From assembly GCF_026210795.1 (NCBI RefSeq), contig NC_089459.1:1798001-1862000 (forward strand): 64,000 bases of DNA. The letters are read 5' to 3'. Origin of the DNA: Rhizophagus irregularis. Taxonomy: Eukaryota; Glomeromycota; Glomeromycetes; Glomerales; Glomeraceae. Positions 23,493 to 36,289 of this stretch are shown here, piece after piece. The number at the start of each line of letters is the position of its first letter. Positions within the stretch are counted from its first letter, which is position 1. Under the pieces are notes generated by a model. That model made no database searches. It saw only the letters and a program-made list of their open reading frames with translations, and had not been told where the DNA came from. A program made the position numbers and the translations under genes.

Positions 23493-24129
23493 ATGGATGG
23501 CACCCCCGCCCGACTTGGTCTCAATCCTGTCGAAACAGAAGTATATAATAATATGATCGCACGAGAAAGAATAACATTTAACGCATTGCCGGATGACAAT
23601 GCAAGAATTGGTTATGTTCGAGCTCTCGTGGACAGAGATAGAACTTGGCGCGAAAGATCGGTATGTTTAGCTATGTGACACATATTTTGTTAGAATATTT
23701 TACTAAAACTATTTTAGCTCTTTCGGCTCTTTTGTCGTTTCTTAACATACCCTTTTCGTCGGTTTCTAGGACATTAGTCAAAAACTAATTTATTGTGGTC
23801 TCTACGTGAGCGCCCTTATTGTACTTGCTGTTCTTGGCTCGACTAAATTTAAAAACAATGAAGAAACCCTAAAATATTTTTCATTAGCGTTAAACTCGAT
23901 GATTTTTATCACAGAGATTATAATGTTATTTAATAAATTGCGATGGAATAACATCGTTTGGTATAATAATATTATTATTTGTATTTTAATAGTCGTAGGG
24001 GTATTATTATCAATACTTTTACCGTTATTTATCGAAATTTTACCAGCAACGATCTCTATATTTTTCACCAAAGTTGCTGTAATTTTTAGTGATATTTTTT
24101 TTCAATGGCTCAAATTTAGAAGTTATTGA
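23493..24129 (+). CDS. Small multi-spanning membrane protein, 2 exons
   Basis: Exons 23493-23660 and 23770-24129 (GTATGT...TCTAG) join in phase 0 to give 175 residues. The N-terminal ~55 residues are soluble and charged (ARIGYVRALVDRDRTWRERS). They are followed by LIYCGLYVSALIVLAVLG, YFSLALNSMIFITEIIML and a long hydrophobic C-terminal region with at least two more helices (IIICILIVVGVLLSILLPLF). I do not recognise the family. GC-richer first exon, a clean intron and no internal stops support a real gene. C-rich, pyrimidine-rich sequence (ATTCTATTCAACTC) lies just upstream. Confidence 0.6.
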
Positions 24130-24756
24130 TTTTTTTTTCGTGTAACAATTTGTACTGTAACTAAACCAGATATTTGTACAATAAATGCAATGTTTTTTCT
24201 AACGAAAGATTTCAAAACCAAAATAAATTAGAAAATAAGCGCATGTATACTGCGTACTGCAGTATGAAAAGGCACTGGCGAAAAATATTGGAGACGAAAG
24301 TTCTGGACGCAATTAAGGTGGAATATTTCATTTCGACTTGCAAACTAACATCATTTTTCGTACAGATTTTCCGAGGGTTTGTTAGCATCACTGACAGTAT
24401 AATTTCCTGTGAAGTTTAATGTCAGTTGTTATTATTGTATAATTAGAATAATTAGAATTAACGTCTGATGACCATTTTTATTCTTTCCAGAATATTGATG
24501 ATTGGGACAAATAAAACCGGACGTGGAATGTGGTCCTTAAGCATTAGTATATGTAAAACAGTATTCGAATATAGGTATTTTTTATTTCGCATATGGGATT
24601 TGGGGATGCATACGCTAATCCTTCGTCATTTTTATCGATTTGCAGGGGGATTAATGGAATGACGAAATGCAGTGCGTAATTACTGGTGAAAATCCGGGGA
24701 ATGTTTTCTCCTACGAAATTTACAAGTGATATAAAAACCCGTCTTTAGCTTTAGCC

Positions 24757-25455
24757 ATGAAACACCTCCCAGAGGATATTCTTCGTGAAGAGTTAGATAT
24801 TTCGTCGATTAAATCTAATGAAGCTATCCCAGATTATGGGCCATGTATGGAATGTGATATCCCCATTTTGACAGAAGACCCGCCTAAATCGCTCGTTTTA
24901 AATGTTTGTGGTGATATGATCCATCGGACTTGTGCGAAAAAATCCATAAAGATGGAACATTACTTTGCTCATGTGGGAAGGCAGATAATAGTTACCTTTC
25001 CAATACAGCATAGTCGATTATGACGGTAGAGAAAAGAGCAGTATTTCGGAATCTGAGAGACCCTCTCTTGTTAATATTAAAAACCTTGGATATAATATCC
25101 TCAAAAGTCTCGATGATGAAACTGTTGGAGATATCGATTTCCCATCATGTGGCAATGACATTTTAATGTCTCCTCTCAAAGCATTCTCATATCTCACGTG
25201 CGGACATATTTTTCACAGACTCTGTATCGAAAAAAAACTTTTTCTCGGCACTCCGATCAAGCTGATGCCCTTGGTATCATTTCCAATCCGCCAATACCTG
25301 ATCCCAGAAAGACATCTCAATCAAGTGGAATTTCACCTTTATCCAACTTAATGGGAACGTTTGCACTATCTTCACCACCTATACGGATGGGAGGGATCGA
25401 GGGTACAGCAACTCAGCAAGTCAAAAGTACTTTGAGCATCCCATTCACCTCATAA
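24757..25455 (+). pseudogene. Double RING-like zinc-finger gene, frameshifted
   Basis: The first module (24757-25023) has CMECDIPI ... LNVCGDMIHRTCAKK, a C-x2-C...C-x3-H-x2-C pattern. Its last cysteines, CSCGKADNS, are found only in another frame near 24965, so one frameshift separates them. A second module follows from 25021 (SCGNDILMSPL ... LTCGHIFHRLCIEK) and its tail is again in another frame (25198-25455, ending SIPFTS). Tandem RING-like domains suggest an E3-ligase-type or scaffold protein. Both modules are needed, so the current copy is probably inactive, unless the shifts reflect sequencing errors. Confidence 0.55.
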
Positions 25456-25926
25456 AAGTTTTGTTACACGTCAATTATTATAGTATTGCGAAACTAATAT
25501 AATTTTTCATTACAAAAATTACCATGCAATGAATATGCAATTTTTTATTACACGTGTCAATTTGCAATAAAAATTTTATTATATTTTTATTATGGTAATA
25601 TAAAATAGTTTGATAAATGATGATTTTGCAATTTTTTAGATAATATGTAAATTATAATTAATTATCAAAATTGAACTGTACACTTATTATATTAGAATTA
25701 ATAAAATATATCATTATATTAATATAAAATTATAATTGACTTGTAATTGTATATAATTTATAAAATATTATTGAACTAGTTTATTAATTCCAAATTAGTG
25801 TTAAGTTTATATTTAATTATCAAATATATTTAAATATAATTAGTAATCATATTGTGATTTTTTATGTATTAGAAAAATATTAATTTAATAAATATGATAA
25901 TAATGTATTAAAAATAATTTTATTGA
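25456..25926. other. AT-rich spacer
   Basis: Extremely AT-rich, no feature recognised. Confidence 0.5.
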
Positions 25927-26436
25927 TTAATTCTTAATAAAATCATAATAACTTTTTAATATATTTGCTAACAAATACATATTATTATAATATTTACTTA
26001 AAATATATTTATTAATAAAATAATCATTATCAACATTAAAATCTGGTATAATATGAACTACATTTGATATAAAACTAATAGGAATTAAATCATAATGGTT
26101 TTCTAATTTTAAGTATGGACATCCAAATTTTGAGTTTTCAGGTATATTTTCAAAATAATCATACCATTGTATTAAGGTAAATTTAAGACTTAAAAGTTTT
26201 ACTAAACATAAAACTTTATCCCAATATGTTTCTTCATAATTTCCTTGATAATCTACATCCATAGTTATTTCAATATCTGAAAACCATGGTTTTTGGTGAA
26301 ATTCTGATGCTGCATATATTTTTACTTCACTAGAAAGATTTGCTGAATTATAAATATATATCCTTATATTTGAATAAGAAAGTTGATCAAAAATATTATT
26401 AACATTATACATATTTTTAAAGTTATTTAAATACAA
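25927..26436 (-). pseudogene. C-terminal fragment of a CACTA/Plavaka-like transposase
   Basis: A single open segment of 169 codons contains YAASEFHQKPWFSDIEI, LIQWYDYF, CPYLKL, DLIPISFI and NVVHIIPDFN...YFINKYI. That order of motifs is what I associate with the C-terminal region of Plavaka-type (CACTA) transposase proteins in fungi. No catalytic DDE part is present and no terminal repeats were found nearby, so this is a fragment. Assignment from memory. Confidence 0.45.
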
Positions 26437-26939
26437 ATCCAGCTATTGCATTGCTAAAATATATTCTTTACAATTAAAATTTGGTTTATTAGACATTGTA
26501 AATGAATATAAAGGTTTGTAATAAGTGTATTATAATTATATTGTGTATTTTTAGTAATATCTTTGATTTTTTTCAAATACTTCTTCTTATCTATTAGTAA
26601 CATATTAAATTTTAAAAAATTAATTATTAAGTAAAAATAAATAATATTAGAATAAAATAGTATTAAACTTACCAACTTTATCATTTAAATATTAAGATTT
26701 CTATTATTAGAAGATCTATATAGTTGTTTTACAAATTTCTTGTGTAATGATTCATAGGTTTTAGTAGAAAACTAGTTGGTGCACCATACTTTTTAATAGA
26801 AGGACTAATTGTTAAATATTTTAGGCCACCGTAAATTTATGAGTTTAATAATGGATTTTGATTACTATACCTTCAAAATTTCATTTACTACTATTATTAA
26901 ATCAAGCTGCCATGTAAGCCATGAAAGGCTCATTTTACA
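26437..26939. other. AT-rich spacer
   Basis: No recognisable feature. The minus-strand frame 26454-26684 is low-complexity Ile/Leu/Asn/Tyr sequence. Confidence 0.4.
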
Positions 26940-27240
26940 GGAATTTTTACAGAAATAATGGATAAAATGTTTGGGAAGGGCAGAACAGAGGAATAAAAAG
27001 GAAAAGGAAAAGAAAATAGGAAGAATAGAACGAAAAGTGAAGAGAGAATGAAATGAGAGAGAAAGGGAAAAATGAAATAAAAGAGAAAAGAGAAAATAGA
27101 AAAAGAAAATGGGACGAAATGAAAGGGAAACAGGACGAAAGTGAAAGGAAAAGGGAAAAGAAAGAAAAATGGGACAAAGTGAAAGGGAATAGTGAAAGGG
27201 GAAGGGAAAAACACAAAAAAAAATTAAAAGCTTTCGCCAA
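26940..27240. repeat. Polypurine tract (GAAAGGGAAA-like)
   Basis: Nearly pure A/G on the plus strand for about 270 bp, with GAAAGGGAAA words. Both strands show open frames, but they are low-complexity (Lys/Glu/Arg on plus; Phe/Leu/Ser/Pro on minus) and I treat them as artefacts. Such a tract can form triplex DNA. Confidence 0.8.
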
Positions 27241-27299
27241 AAAAAGCTTAATTTTTTTTCATACATTAATTTACAGCAGTAATCATTAATCCAAGTATA

Positions 27300-27560
27300 T
27301 GTTAAGAGGTACGTTTTGCCGAAACTTATAAGAAAGTAAAGATACGTTTTCTCGCCAAAAAGTGAAATTCTGCCAAAACTATATTAAAGTTATATTAAAA
27401 AACTGGTGAAACTTTGGAGAAAGGCGAAACTGCCGAAACTTATTATAAATGCCGAAACTGCCAAAACTCTGCCAAAACTCTGCCAAAACTATAATAAATC
27501 TATAGTAAAATTTTGACGAAACTAATCGTAGAATCTTTTGAAGAGTGCTAGACAAGCCAA
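27300..27560. repeat. Degenerate GCCGAAACT repeat element
   Basis: GCCGAAACT and GCCAAAACT words recur with ATAATAAATCTATAGT spacers. The interior matches the small elements at 35157-35401 and 43862-44083 on one strand, but clean ends were not found. Probably an old copy of that family. Confidence 0.55.
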
Positions 27561-27599
27561 CCCAACGCGATATACGCGATATAAAATACTGCCAGTATT

Positions 27600-28691
27600 T
27601 GCCAAAATAATTTTTTTTTAAATATTAATTTAATATATATATATATATATATTCAAACAGTATTTAGATTGTGTTTGGTTCAGTTTCTAAGGTGAATAAA
27701 AATAAATATAATTTAATTTAATTAAAATATATAATAATATATATATATAATATATATTAATATACGGCATTGAACAACAACACATAATGTGTTGAACTAC
27801 ACATTAGAGTTAAACAACACGTATATTAACATTATGCATTGGTATACTCCAGTATATAGATGTTGATTAATATTGTAAATCACATTGAACAACTAGCTAG
27901 TGTTGATTAACATATATACTGGTGTAAATCAACACTTTTAAAACTTGCTGATAGAATTATGTAATGCAATAATAAGTGTAACTGATTTGTAATTTAAATA
28001 AAAAAAAAAGTTTGCCCATTCATATATTTTTTGAAATAAATTATTTAAGCAATTTTCAGTAAATCCTGAAGATTGTAATAATAAATAGAATTTATTCCAT
28101 TTTTAAAAATATTTTATAATAAGATTATTTATTTGTTTATTTTTAATAAGCCCATTAATAGTAAATATAAATACTTTCATTATATTTCTCCAATCATTTA
28201 CTGTAAAATTAGTTCTATTAATATTTAATAATTCCTTTTAAAGGTAATGATAATTTGTAATATTTGGAAATTGATGATAATCGATTGTTTAAGATTTTGA
28301 TTTTTTATTCCTAAACTATATATAGTTACTTTTTTATAAATTATTTTTTTTTTTTTTTAATGATTTATATATGCTTTATTAATATGTAGTTTATATACCG
28401 ATACAAACAAATTATCATAAGCTATATCCACTCAGTAGGATGCAATCATTAAAATAACTTTTTTATAAATTAAAAATTGGTAAAATCAAATTATAATTAA
28501 TGAATTCTTTGTATTACTAATCTATCATTATGTTACCAATAAATTTTACTGTGGTTGATTAAGCCATTAACTGATTAAAAAATTTATTATATCTAAAAAA
28601 AACTTAATTCTCTAGTTTCTTTATTTTATTTCTTTAGTTTTTATTAAATAAGCAAACAAGTTAAAGTCTTTGTATTCAATAATTTATTCTA
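27600..28691. other. AT-rich region with short palindromes
   Basis: No gene. Between 27765 and 27950 several short palindromes built on GTGTTGA/TCAACAC occur (for example ACACATAATGTGT), possibly an old foldback element. Confidence 0.4.
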
Positions 28692-31600
28692 TCTACTTCT
28701 ATATAATTAAAAAAATTTGTAACGTTTAGATTACCTGTATAAATAATTATACAGTTGTGTTACCCCCTTTGTTGACGCCATTTTCTTTGTTTCGTCATCG
28801 CGCTTTTGGTCACGTTTTTTAACTACTTTCGCGTCTTTTTTTTAATAAACCTGATTAGTTGAGTTTTGTTTGTATGTATATTCATTTTGTATTAATTCGC
28901 GTTGCTTTTGTAAAAAATAAACGTTCCTTTTGTAAAAAATAAACATTTTAAAAGTAATTTTTTATTTTATTTTATTTTTTTTTATTTCTAGAAGAGTAGT
29001 TAACGTTATCTGTTCCTTAAACATATTTTAAGTAATAACGTTGATAAATTAATTATTTCTTATTTATAAGTGTATAACATTGTATAAATTGTTGATTTAC
29101 CGGTTTTGTAGTTAATGATTATTTTAATGTTTTTCAAATCTTATTATAATAGAGTTGTTTAAAAAAGATGATTTTTTAAATAAATTTTAATTTGATTATA
29201 ATAAAGTTGTTTGAAAAAAAATACTTTTTCCAATGTAATCCGAAAAAAAATATTGCTTTAATTATCTAATCCTTCGTTTTGTTGTATTCTTCCCCCATGC
29301 CGTTGTGCTGATACCCTGATTTCCTTTTTCTTCGCGTGTTCATATGCTAATTTATGCGCGTTGCTGCCCAATTTGCACGATGTCATCTTATCTTTTGTCC
29401 TTGACGCTAATCTTTCTTTAACTGCTCCAATATGCCTTCTACAAGCGAGACTCCTGTATCACGTAAAAGAAGACTGCAAAGAGAGAGAGTTGAACGTCAC
29501 CGACAAAGGAGATTTGATGGAGGGCGTCTTGATCTGGGAATCATCGATCAAACGTGTTTACACTGTGGCGCGAGATTTTGGTTATGTGAGAAGGATCGGA
29601 ACAGCCAAGCTATCTTCTCCTAGGTTTGCGCTATGTGTTGTGCGGGTGGCAAGGTCCGTTTAGCTCCCGTGCTTGATCCTCCTCCTTATCTACTTGATTT
29701 ATATACTTCCTCCTGTTCCGAAGCAATAAGTTTTCGTAAAAACATCAGAACTTATAACGGAATTTTGGCATGCACCTCTTTTGGTGCTAATATTGACGAA
29801 AGCTTTCAAGGTCAAGGTGTCTCGAATTTTAAAATCCATGGGCAAATTTATCATCGCGTAGGATCTTTGATGCCGGATGAAGGACAGAAACCGGTATTTG
29901 CTCAGCTCTATATCTATGACACCGATCATGAAAATAGCAATCGCCTTCACGTTATGCGTGATCTGAATGCCGAAATGTTGCAGAATTTGCAGAATATGTT
30001 GGATACTTCTAACCCTTATATCCAGAATTTTCGTCAAGTAAGAGATTTGCTTCAAAATGATGCTGATTCAGCTGAAATTTCGATGCGAATTTTTTGTGAT
30101 CGTTCTAATGATGCCCGCCGCTATAACGCTCCCGCTGCTTCTAATGTTGCTGCGATCATGGTTGGTGATGGTTATGAAGTTGAACCTTCTAATCGAGATA
30201 TTGTTCTTAACCTCCGTGATGGGACTTTACAAAGAATATCCGAATTGCATCCTTCCTATGATCCTCTTCAATACGTGCTGCTGTTCCCAAACGGTGATGA
30301 TGGATGGCATCTTGATATACCGCTTGCAGATAACACTCGAATAAATACTCAAAGAGATATGGTGACTCCTATGCAATTCTATTCTTATAGGTTACAGATT
30401 AGACCCGGTAATTGCTTGCAACGTGCTGGCCGTTTGTATCAGCAGTATGTTGTAGACCAGTATTCAAAGATAGAACAGCATCGTTTGAATTATCTCAGAT
30501 TTAATCAATCATCCCTTCGCTTGGATTTGTATAAAGGAATTGCTGATGCCTGCACATGCTGATGACAGAGATGCGATGATAGAGATGCTGACATTGGACA
30601 GAATATTGGACGTCGGATAATTCTTCCTTCAACGTTTATTGGTGGTCGCGTCAGATGTACCAACTCTATCGCATGCTATGGCCATCGTGAGTCACTTTGG
30701 AAAGCCTGACCTTTTTGTCACCTTCACATGTAATCCCAAGTGGCAAGAGGTTACAAGAGAATTGTTGCCACATCAAACTGCCGTGGATAGACCTGACTTG
30801 ACGGTACGTGTTTTTCATATGAAACTACGAGAATTGTTAAAGGATTTATGTGAAAAACACTGCCTCGGAAAGTTGCCGCGTTTGTTTACGTAATCGAATT
30901 TCAGAAACGCGGCTTACCGCATGCTCATATTCTCCTAATTCTTTCGCAAGATTCAAAGCTTCATTCTGCGGAAGATTATGATGCAATTGTTTCTGCAGAA
31001 ATCCCTGATCCTAATGTTCATCCTCTTGCTTACGAGACCGTTATATCGTCTATGATGCATGGTCCGTGTGGTGTGCTTAATCCTTCAGCTCCGTGTATGA
31101 AGGATGGTTTCTGCCAGAAGCATTATCCGAAATCTTTTCAATCCTCCACACAGAACAATTATGACGGATATCCTCTTTACCGTAGGCGTGACAATGGTTC
31201 TTTTGTTGAAGTTAGGCGTGGCGTCCGTTTAGATAACCGATGGGTGGTTCCTCACAATGTTGAATTGGTAGAAAAATATGACGCCCATATCAACGTTAAA
31301 ATCTGTAATTCAGTTTTGGCTATTAAATACCTATATAAATACGTATACAAAGGTCACGATCGAGCTACTGTTGCGCTTTCACAACCTGACAGTGCTAGCG
31401 AACTGCGATCACCTGTTAAAGAACCCATTGATGAGATAAAGATGTATCTTGACGCGAGATACATTTCGTCTTCGGAGGCGATTTGGAGAATTTTTCATTA
31501 CAGGATGCATGGCCGTTCTCCAAGTGTTCAAAGGTTGGCGATTCATCTTCCTGAGAAACAGCTTATTACTTTCCGTGATAATGATAAATTGCAGCAAGTT

Positions 31601-34050
31601 TTAGATCATGCTGACTCTCATGTAACTACCTTAGTTGCTTGGTTTCAAGAAAATGCTAAGAATCCTGCTGCTCATAATTACAGATATGTTGATTTTCCAC
31701 TTTATTATACTTGGAATTCAACCGATCATAAGTGGAATATACGAAAAACTGCTACGAGTGCGATTGGGAGACTGTACATGGTGCAACCTTCGGAAGGTGA
31801 ACGTTATTATTTGCGAATGTTGCTTACTCATGTAAGAGGTGCTTCCAGTTTTGATGACTTGAAGACAGTTGAAGGTCATGTATGTGGAAGTTTTAAGGAA
31901 GCCTGTATTCGTTTGGGCCTTCTTCAAGATGATACCGAATGGGATGTCTGTTTGAGAGAAGCATGTTGTATAAGAATGGGTCAACAATTACGTCTCCTTT
32001 TTGCGACCATTCTTATCTTTTGTCAGCCCGCTGCACCTGAAATTCTGTGGAATAATCATAAAGTTGCTCTTTGTGAAGACATTTTATATCAAAATCGTGA
32101 TCTTTATAGTGATGTAAATGATGCAGTTGAACAGGAAGCGTTGAGACAATTGGAATCTTACTTGCAGTTGAATGCGAAATCTCTAAAAGATTTTCCTGAT
32201 ATGCCTCTTTTTTTGGGAGGATCTGCATTTCTTGATGGTCCTGATGCGTTAAATCAACTGATTCGAGAAGAAATGTCATATGATGTTACACTATTGCAAA
32301 GTGCATTAAATCAGAATGTTCCTTTGCTGAATAAAGACCAGCGAGCTATTTATGATGCTGTTTTGTCTTCTATTAATGATACGTGTAACTGCTTCTTTGT
32401 TGATGGTCCTGGTGGTACCGGTAAGACTTTTTTGTATAATACGTTGCTGGCAACTGTTAGATCCCGTGGAGAAATCGCATTGGCTGTAGCTTCTTCAGGG
32501 ATTTCGGCACTTTTGATTGATGGTGGGAGAACCGCCTATTCACGCTTTAGAATTCCTCTAAAATTAGATGAACTTTCAACCTGCAACATTTCCCGTGGAA
32601 GTAGAAAAGCCCGTTAATTAATGCAGCTAAGCTTTTCATCTGGGATGAAGCTCCAATGCTACATAAGTTCGCGTTTGAAGCTGTGGATAGGACTTTACGT
32701 GATATCACTTGCGTTGATAAGCCTTTTGGTGGAAAAGTTTTCGTATTTGGTGGTGATTTTAGGCAGGTTTTACCAGTCATACCACGTTCCCTTCGAGCTG
32801 ATGTTGTCTCATCATGCTTGACTCGCTCTTTTTTATGGAAACACTTGAAAGTTATGAAATTATCTATTAATATGAGACTTAGTCAAGATCTTGATCCACA
32901 GGAGACCATAAAGCAAAAGAAATTTGCCAAATTTCTTTTGGATATTGGAGATGGTAATTATTCCATTGTTCCTGGTACAGAAGATAGTATAAATCTCCCT
33001 TTGGACTTGGTGATGACTAAAGGAGGTTTACCAGCGCTTATCGATTTTGTTTATCCACACTTGATTGAGAATTATGAAAATGTGGATTATATGGTCGGAA
33101 AAGCCATCTTGACACCTAAAAATGTTGATGTTGAAAAAATTTCAGAACTGGTGTTAGATCGATTACCTGGTGATTTTACTATCTATCCCAGTGCTGACTC
33201 TGTAGATTTATCTGAAGATGGCAATACATCCCAACCTCAAGTATATTCACCTGAGTTTTTAAGATCCTTAAAAATTCCTGATATTCCTCCTGGTGAATTG
33301 AAGTTGAAGGTGGGTGCACCAATTATTCTATTACGAAACCTTGCCCCTTACGAAGGTCTGTGTAATGGAACTAGGATGATATGTCGAGCTCTTCAGAACA
33401 AAGTAATTGAGGCCGAAATTATCTCTGGCTCTCATGTTGGCAGCCGTGTTTTTATCCCTCAAATGACACTAAGCCCTTCTGACAGCAACTTGCCTTTTAT
33501 TCTGAACCGACGTCAGTTTCCCATTCGTGTGGCTTTTTCTCTAACTATTAACAAAGCTCAGGGTCAAACCTTAAGCCGTGTTGGTCTTTATTTGCCGCAA
33601 CCGGTTTTTTCTCATGGCCAACTGTATGTTGCTTTGTCGAGAATTACTTCATATCAGAACATTAAAGTTCTTATAGACAACGGTTGTGTGAAATCTCAGA
33701 AAAGACGGACAAGTAATGTGGTTTATAAGGAAGTTTTTGCTTAGAATTTTGTATGTGTTTGCATAATATTGTAATATAAACTTTTTACTCTTCTCTTTTA
33801 CGATAATTTGCAAAGAAATAAATTATTTATTGTGTAAAAAGTGAGCCCATGTATGAATTTGTACAAGTTAAAACGAATTTTTTTTTTCGTTCTTTGATTA
33901 TCTTTGTCATGTGTATGTATGAAGATTATCGTTGTCGTAATGTATACTATGTATACGAATTTTTTTTTAGTTACGTTTATTGTTTCAATTTATTGATTTT
34001 TGTACCACCCGAATCGAATCACCCGATGCGAAGCAGCGGGCTACAACTAG
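28692..34050 (+). mobile_element. Helitron 1
   Basis: The 3' end is typical: a short hairpin (CCCG ... CGGG, ~34023-34040) followed closely by CTACAACTAG, ending CTAG, with T as the next base. The 5' end is not certain; A|TCTACTTCTATATAATTA at 28692 has the A|TC form expected. The element carries one RepHel gene. Its coding part looks richer in C/G-ending codons than its surroundings and than Helitron 2, pointing to a distinct, perhaps more recently acquired lineage. Confidence 0.7.
29432..33744 (+). pseudogene. Helitron RepHel replication initiator-helicase (Helitron 1)
   Basis: The gene starts MPSTSETPVSRKRR with a zinc finger (CLHCGARFW ... MCCAGGKV), interrupted by one TAG at ~29620. The Helitron N-terminal domain follows (FKIHGQIYHRVGSL, AQLYIYDTDHE). 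The HUH nuclease has RGLPHAH (~30910) and the tyrosine region YLYKYVYKG (~31335). The Pif1-like helicase has GGPGGTGKT-type Walker A (~32405-32430), IWDEAP (~32640), GGDFRQVLP (~32750) and the final motif HGQLYVALSRIT (~33620). The frame breaks near 30555, 30590, 30640, 30665, 30870 and 32600. Most of these look like the loss of one base (GG, CC or AAAA runs), not scattered decay. The protein rolls single strands out for Helitron transposition. Confidence 0.9.
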
Positions 34051-34239
34051 TATTCTTTAATAAAATGGTTTAATATTTCAGTTTTTTTTACATTTTTAGC
34101 TATCAATATTATAACTTTTCTTTAAATTATACTTAAACAAAAAGAAGTGGAGTTAATGAAGTTGAACAGCGATCAAAGAAGTTTAGAAATATTATAATTA
34201 TACAAAAAGAAGATAATAATAATTTGAATATTAAAAATA

Positions 34240-35150
34240 ATAACTGAAAGAAATTGGAGAAAATAAAGAAAGTAAAGAAGACCTTTCTAGATATTTTAGT
34301 GATGAAAATGTTGAAGAAGTTGTTAATTAAACTTGAAATGTTTTACAAATATTAGTGAAAATGATATTAATCAGCTTAAAATTAAAGAAGGTCACTGGTA
34401 AAAAAATGATTTATCCTACACATATCTTACACATATTGGGTACTCAAAATGTAGAAAATCATACACAAATAATACACATATCATACACATATCGGGTACT
34501 AATATATATATCATACATATATCAGGTACCTGATAGGTATACTATATATATAAGTACCCGATATGTGTATGATATGTGTATTATTTGTGTATGATTTTCT
34601 ACATTTTGAGTACCCGATATATGTAAGATATGTGTAGGATATGTGTAGGATAGACCATTTTTTTACCAGTGGGTATAATCATATTTAACCATTAAAATTC
34701 ATTGCTAATATAGAAATTAGAAGGTTATCAGAAGTTTACATAAAAAGTTTTTAATTTTTAGGTGAAAAACTTGATTTAAATCAATGGAATGCTTTTATTA
34801 AACTCTGGACAATTATATTGCAAAATCAATATGTAATTTATCAATAACTATTAAATATTCAACATAAAAATAAAGAATTTAATACAAGACTAACAGATGT
34901 TATTGAAAAAGATAATTGGTATAAAGTGAGTAGAATATGTGTAATTATGTAACTTGTTTATTAATATAATTATAATAATGTTTTTCTATTATATAAACCA
35001 ATATTGCAAAGTATTATGTTTAGTATTTGTATCTATAGTAGGTATTTAAGCTTAAAAGAATTTAAAGAGGATGTACTAAATGGATTTCACAATGAATCAA
35101 GAGTAAAAATAAAAATGCATTCTGGTTATAAATACGAAGTAAAGTACTGT
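34240..35150 (+). pseudogene. Unidentified degraded coding region, split by a foldback element
   Basis: Pieces of open sequence (NISENDINQLKIKE before 34390; KLDLNQWNAFIKLW, then LTDVIEKDNWYKV after 34760; SLKEFKEDVLNGFHNE near 35050) look like one old gene, with Trp/Lys-rich style seen in retroelement or transposase proteins. I do not recognise it. A 279-bp foldback sits inside. Confidence 0.3.
34393..34671. mobile_element. 279-bp foldback element (CACTGG ends)
   Basis: The whole element is one long inverted repeat. The left arm starts CACTGGTAAAAAAATG and the right arm ends with the inverse. Arms of about 110 bp match with few differences around a ~50-bp centre containing GGTACCTGATAGGTATAC. 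It is flanked by GGT on both sides (34390-34392 and 34672-34674), a 3-bp duplication as expected for CACTA-type ends. Confidence 0.75.
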
Positions 35151-35156
35151 ATATAG

Positions 35157-35401
35157 TAAGGTTACCTGCCTAAACCTCTCCAAAATTCTATGATTAGTTT
35201 CTCCAAAATTTTACTATAGTTTTATTATAGTTTTGGCAAGATTTTGGCAGTTTTGGCATTTATAATAAGTTTTGTCAGGTTTCGCTTTTCTCCAGAGTTT
35301 CGCCAACTTTTTAATAAGACTTTCATTTATTTTCAGCAAAGTTTTGCCATTTCTGCATTTTGCTAACTTGCCAAAACCCCCTAGTTTCTCCAGCAACCTT
35401 A
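35157..35401. mobile_element. hAT-type MITE, 245 bp (TAAGGTT family, copy A)
   Basis: Ends TAAGGTTACCTGC and (inverse) CAGCAACCTTA are flanked by the 8-bp direct repeat GTATATAG (35149-35156 and 35402-35409). The interior is made of TTTTGGCA/TTTCGCC words. Same family as 43862-44083. Confidence 0.85.
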
Positions 35402-35489
35402 GTATATAGTAACATTATATTATTATTTATGTAATTTATTAACTAATTAATTAATTATTATAATGATCTATAGTTATTAATAAAGCTCT

Positions 35490-36000
35490 AAATGGTCCAG
35501 ATTGGTCTGAATTGAGAAGTAACCTAGAATTAGACTAAAATAATTGGTTTATTTTAGTCCAGTTCTGAATTATCTTTAAATGAACTAATTATTTTGGTTT
35601 GGTCTAGTCCGGTCTTATAATAAAAAAATGTTGCATATTTTTTTTATAATAATATATTAAAAAAAACATTTTTGCAACATTTTTTTCATTAAATTATTAT
35701 AGAAATATTGCAAAAACATTTTTTTTATAATAATATATTTAAAAAAACGTTTTTACAATGTTTTTTCATTAAATTATTATAGAAACATTGCGAAAATATT
35801 TTTTCTATAATAATATATTTAAAAAAAACGTTTTTGCAACATTTTTTTATTAAATCAATTAAAAAAATGTTATGTAAACATTTTTTTAATTAAAATTACT
35901 TTAAAATAACATTTCGCACCATTTTTTTGTTAAATTATTATAGAAACGTTACAAAAATGTTTTTTCTATAATCTAAATATTTAAAAACACTGCAATCACG
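35490..36000. repeat. Array of palindromic AAAAACATTTTTGCAAC units
   Basis: About five units of ~85 bp, each a near-palindrome centred on (A)n-CATTTTTGCAAC...GTTGCAAAAACATT. To the left lie GGTCCAGATTGGTC- and GGTCTAGTCCGGTC-like subterminal words similar in style to hAT element ends, but I could not define the termini. Confidence 0.6.
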
Positions 36001-36289
36001 TGGGCGTTATGTTTAGACTACCCACATAAATTAACCATTTACAATTGTGTGACCACATCATGCGCAAAAGTACCGATTTTGATATTTATGTATATATAAC
36101 GCGTCAAAAATAATTACGCGTTTAGTCATTTTCTTTCTCCTTTTTCTTAAAAAAAAAATAAAAAAAGCGCAGTGAAAAAAACAAAAAAGAAACGAAAAGA
36201 AAGAAGAACCGAAAGAAGTAAACAAAAAAAAAGAAGAAAAGAAAAAGAAGTTAGAAATAATTTAGAAAATGAAAAAGAAAACAAAAAAA

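Noticed and set aside
24174-24662. Two plus-strand frames between the membrane protein and the RING gene
   Set aside because: No conserved motif, no splice model that joins them, normal length for chance. Left unannotated.
26865-27289. Open frames of 80-130 codons on both strands
   Set aside because: They are by-products of a polypurine tract: low complexity, overlapping in three minus frames and one plus frame, with no conserved motif.
29361-29663. Separate 100-codon frame starting MLPNLHDV
   Set aside because: It overlaps the Helitron zinc-finger frame (CLHCGARFW) in another frame and is a shadow.
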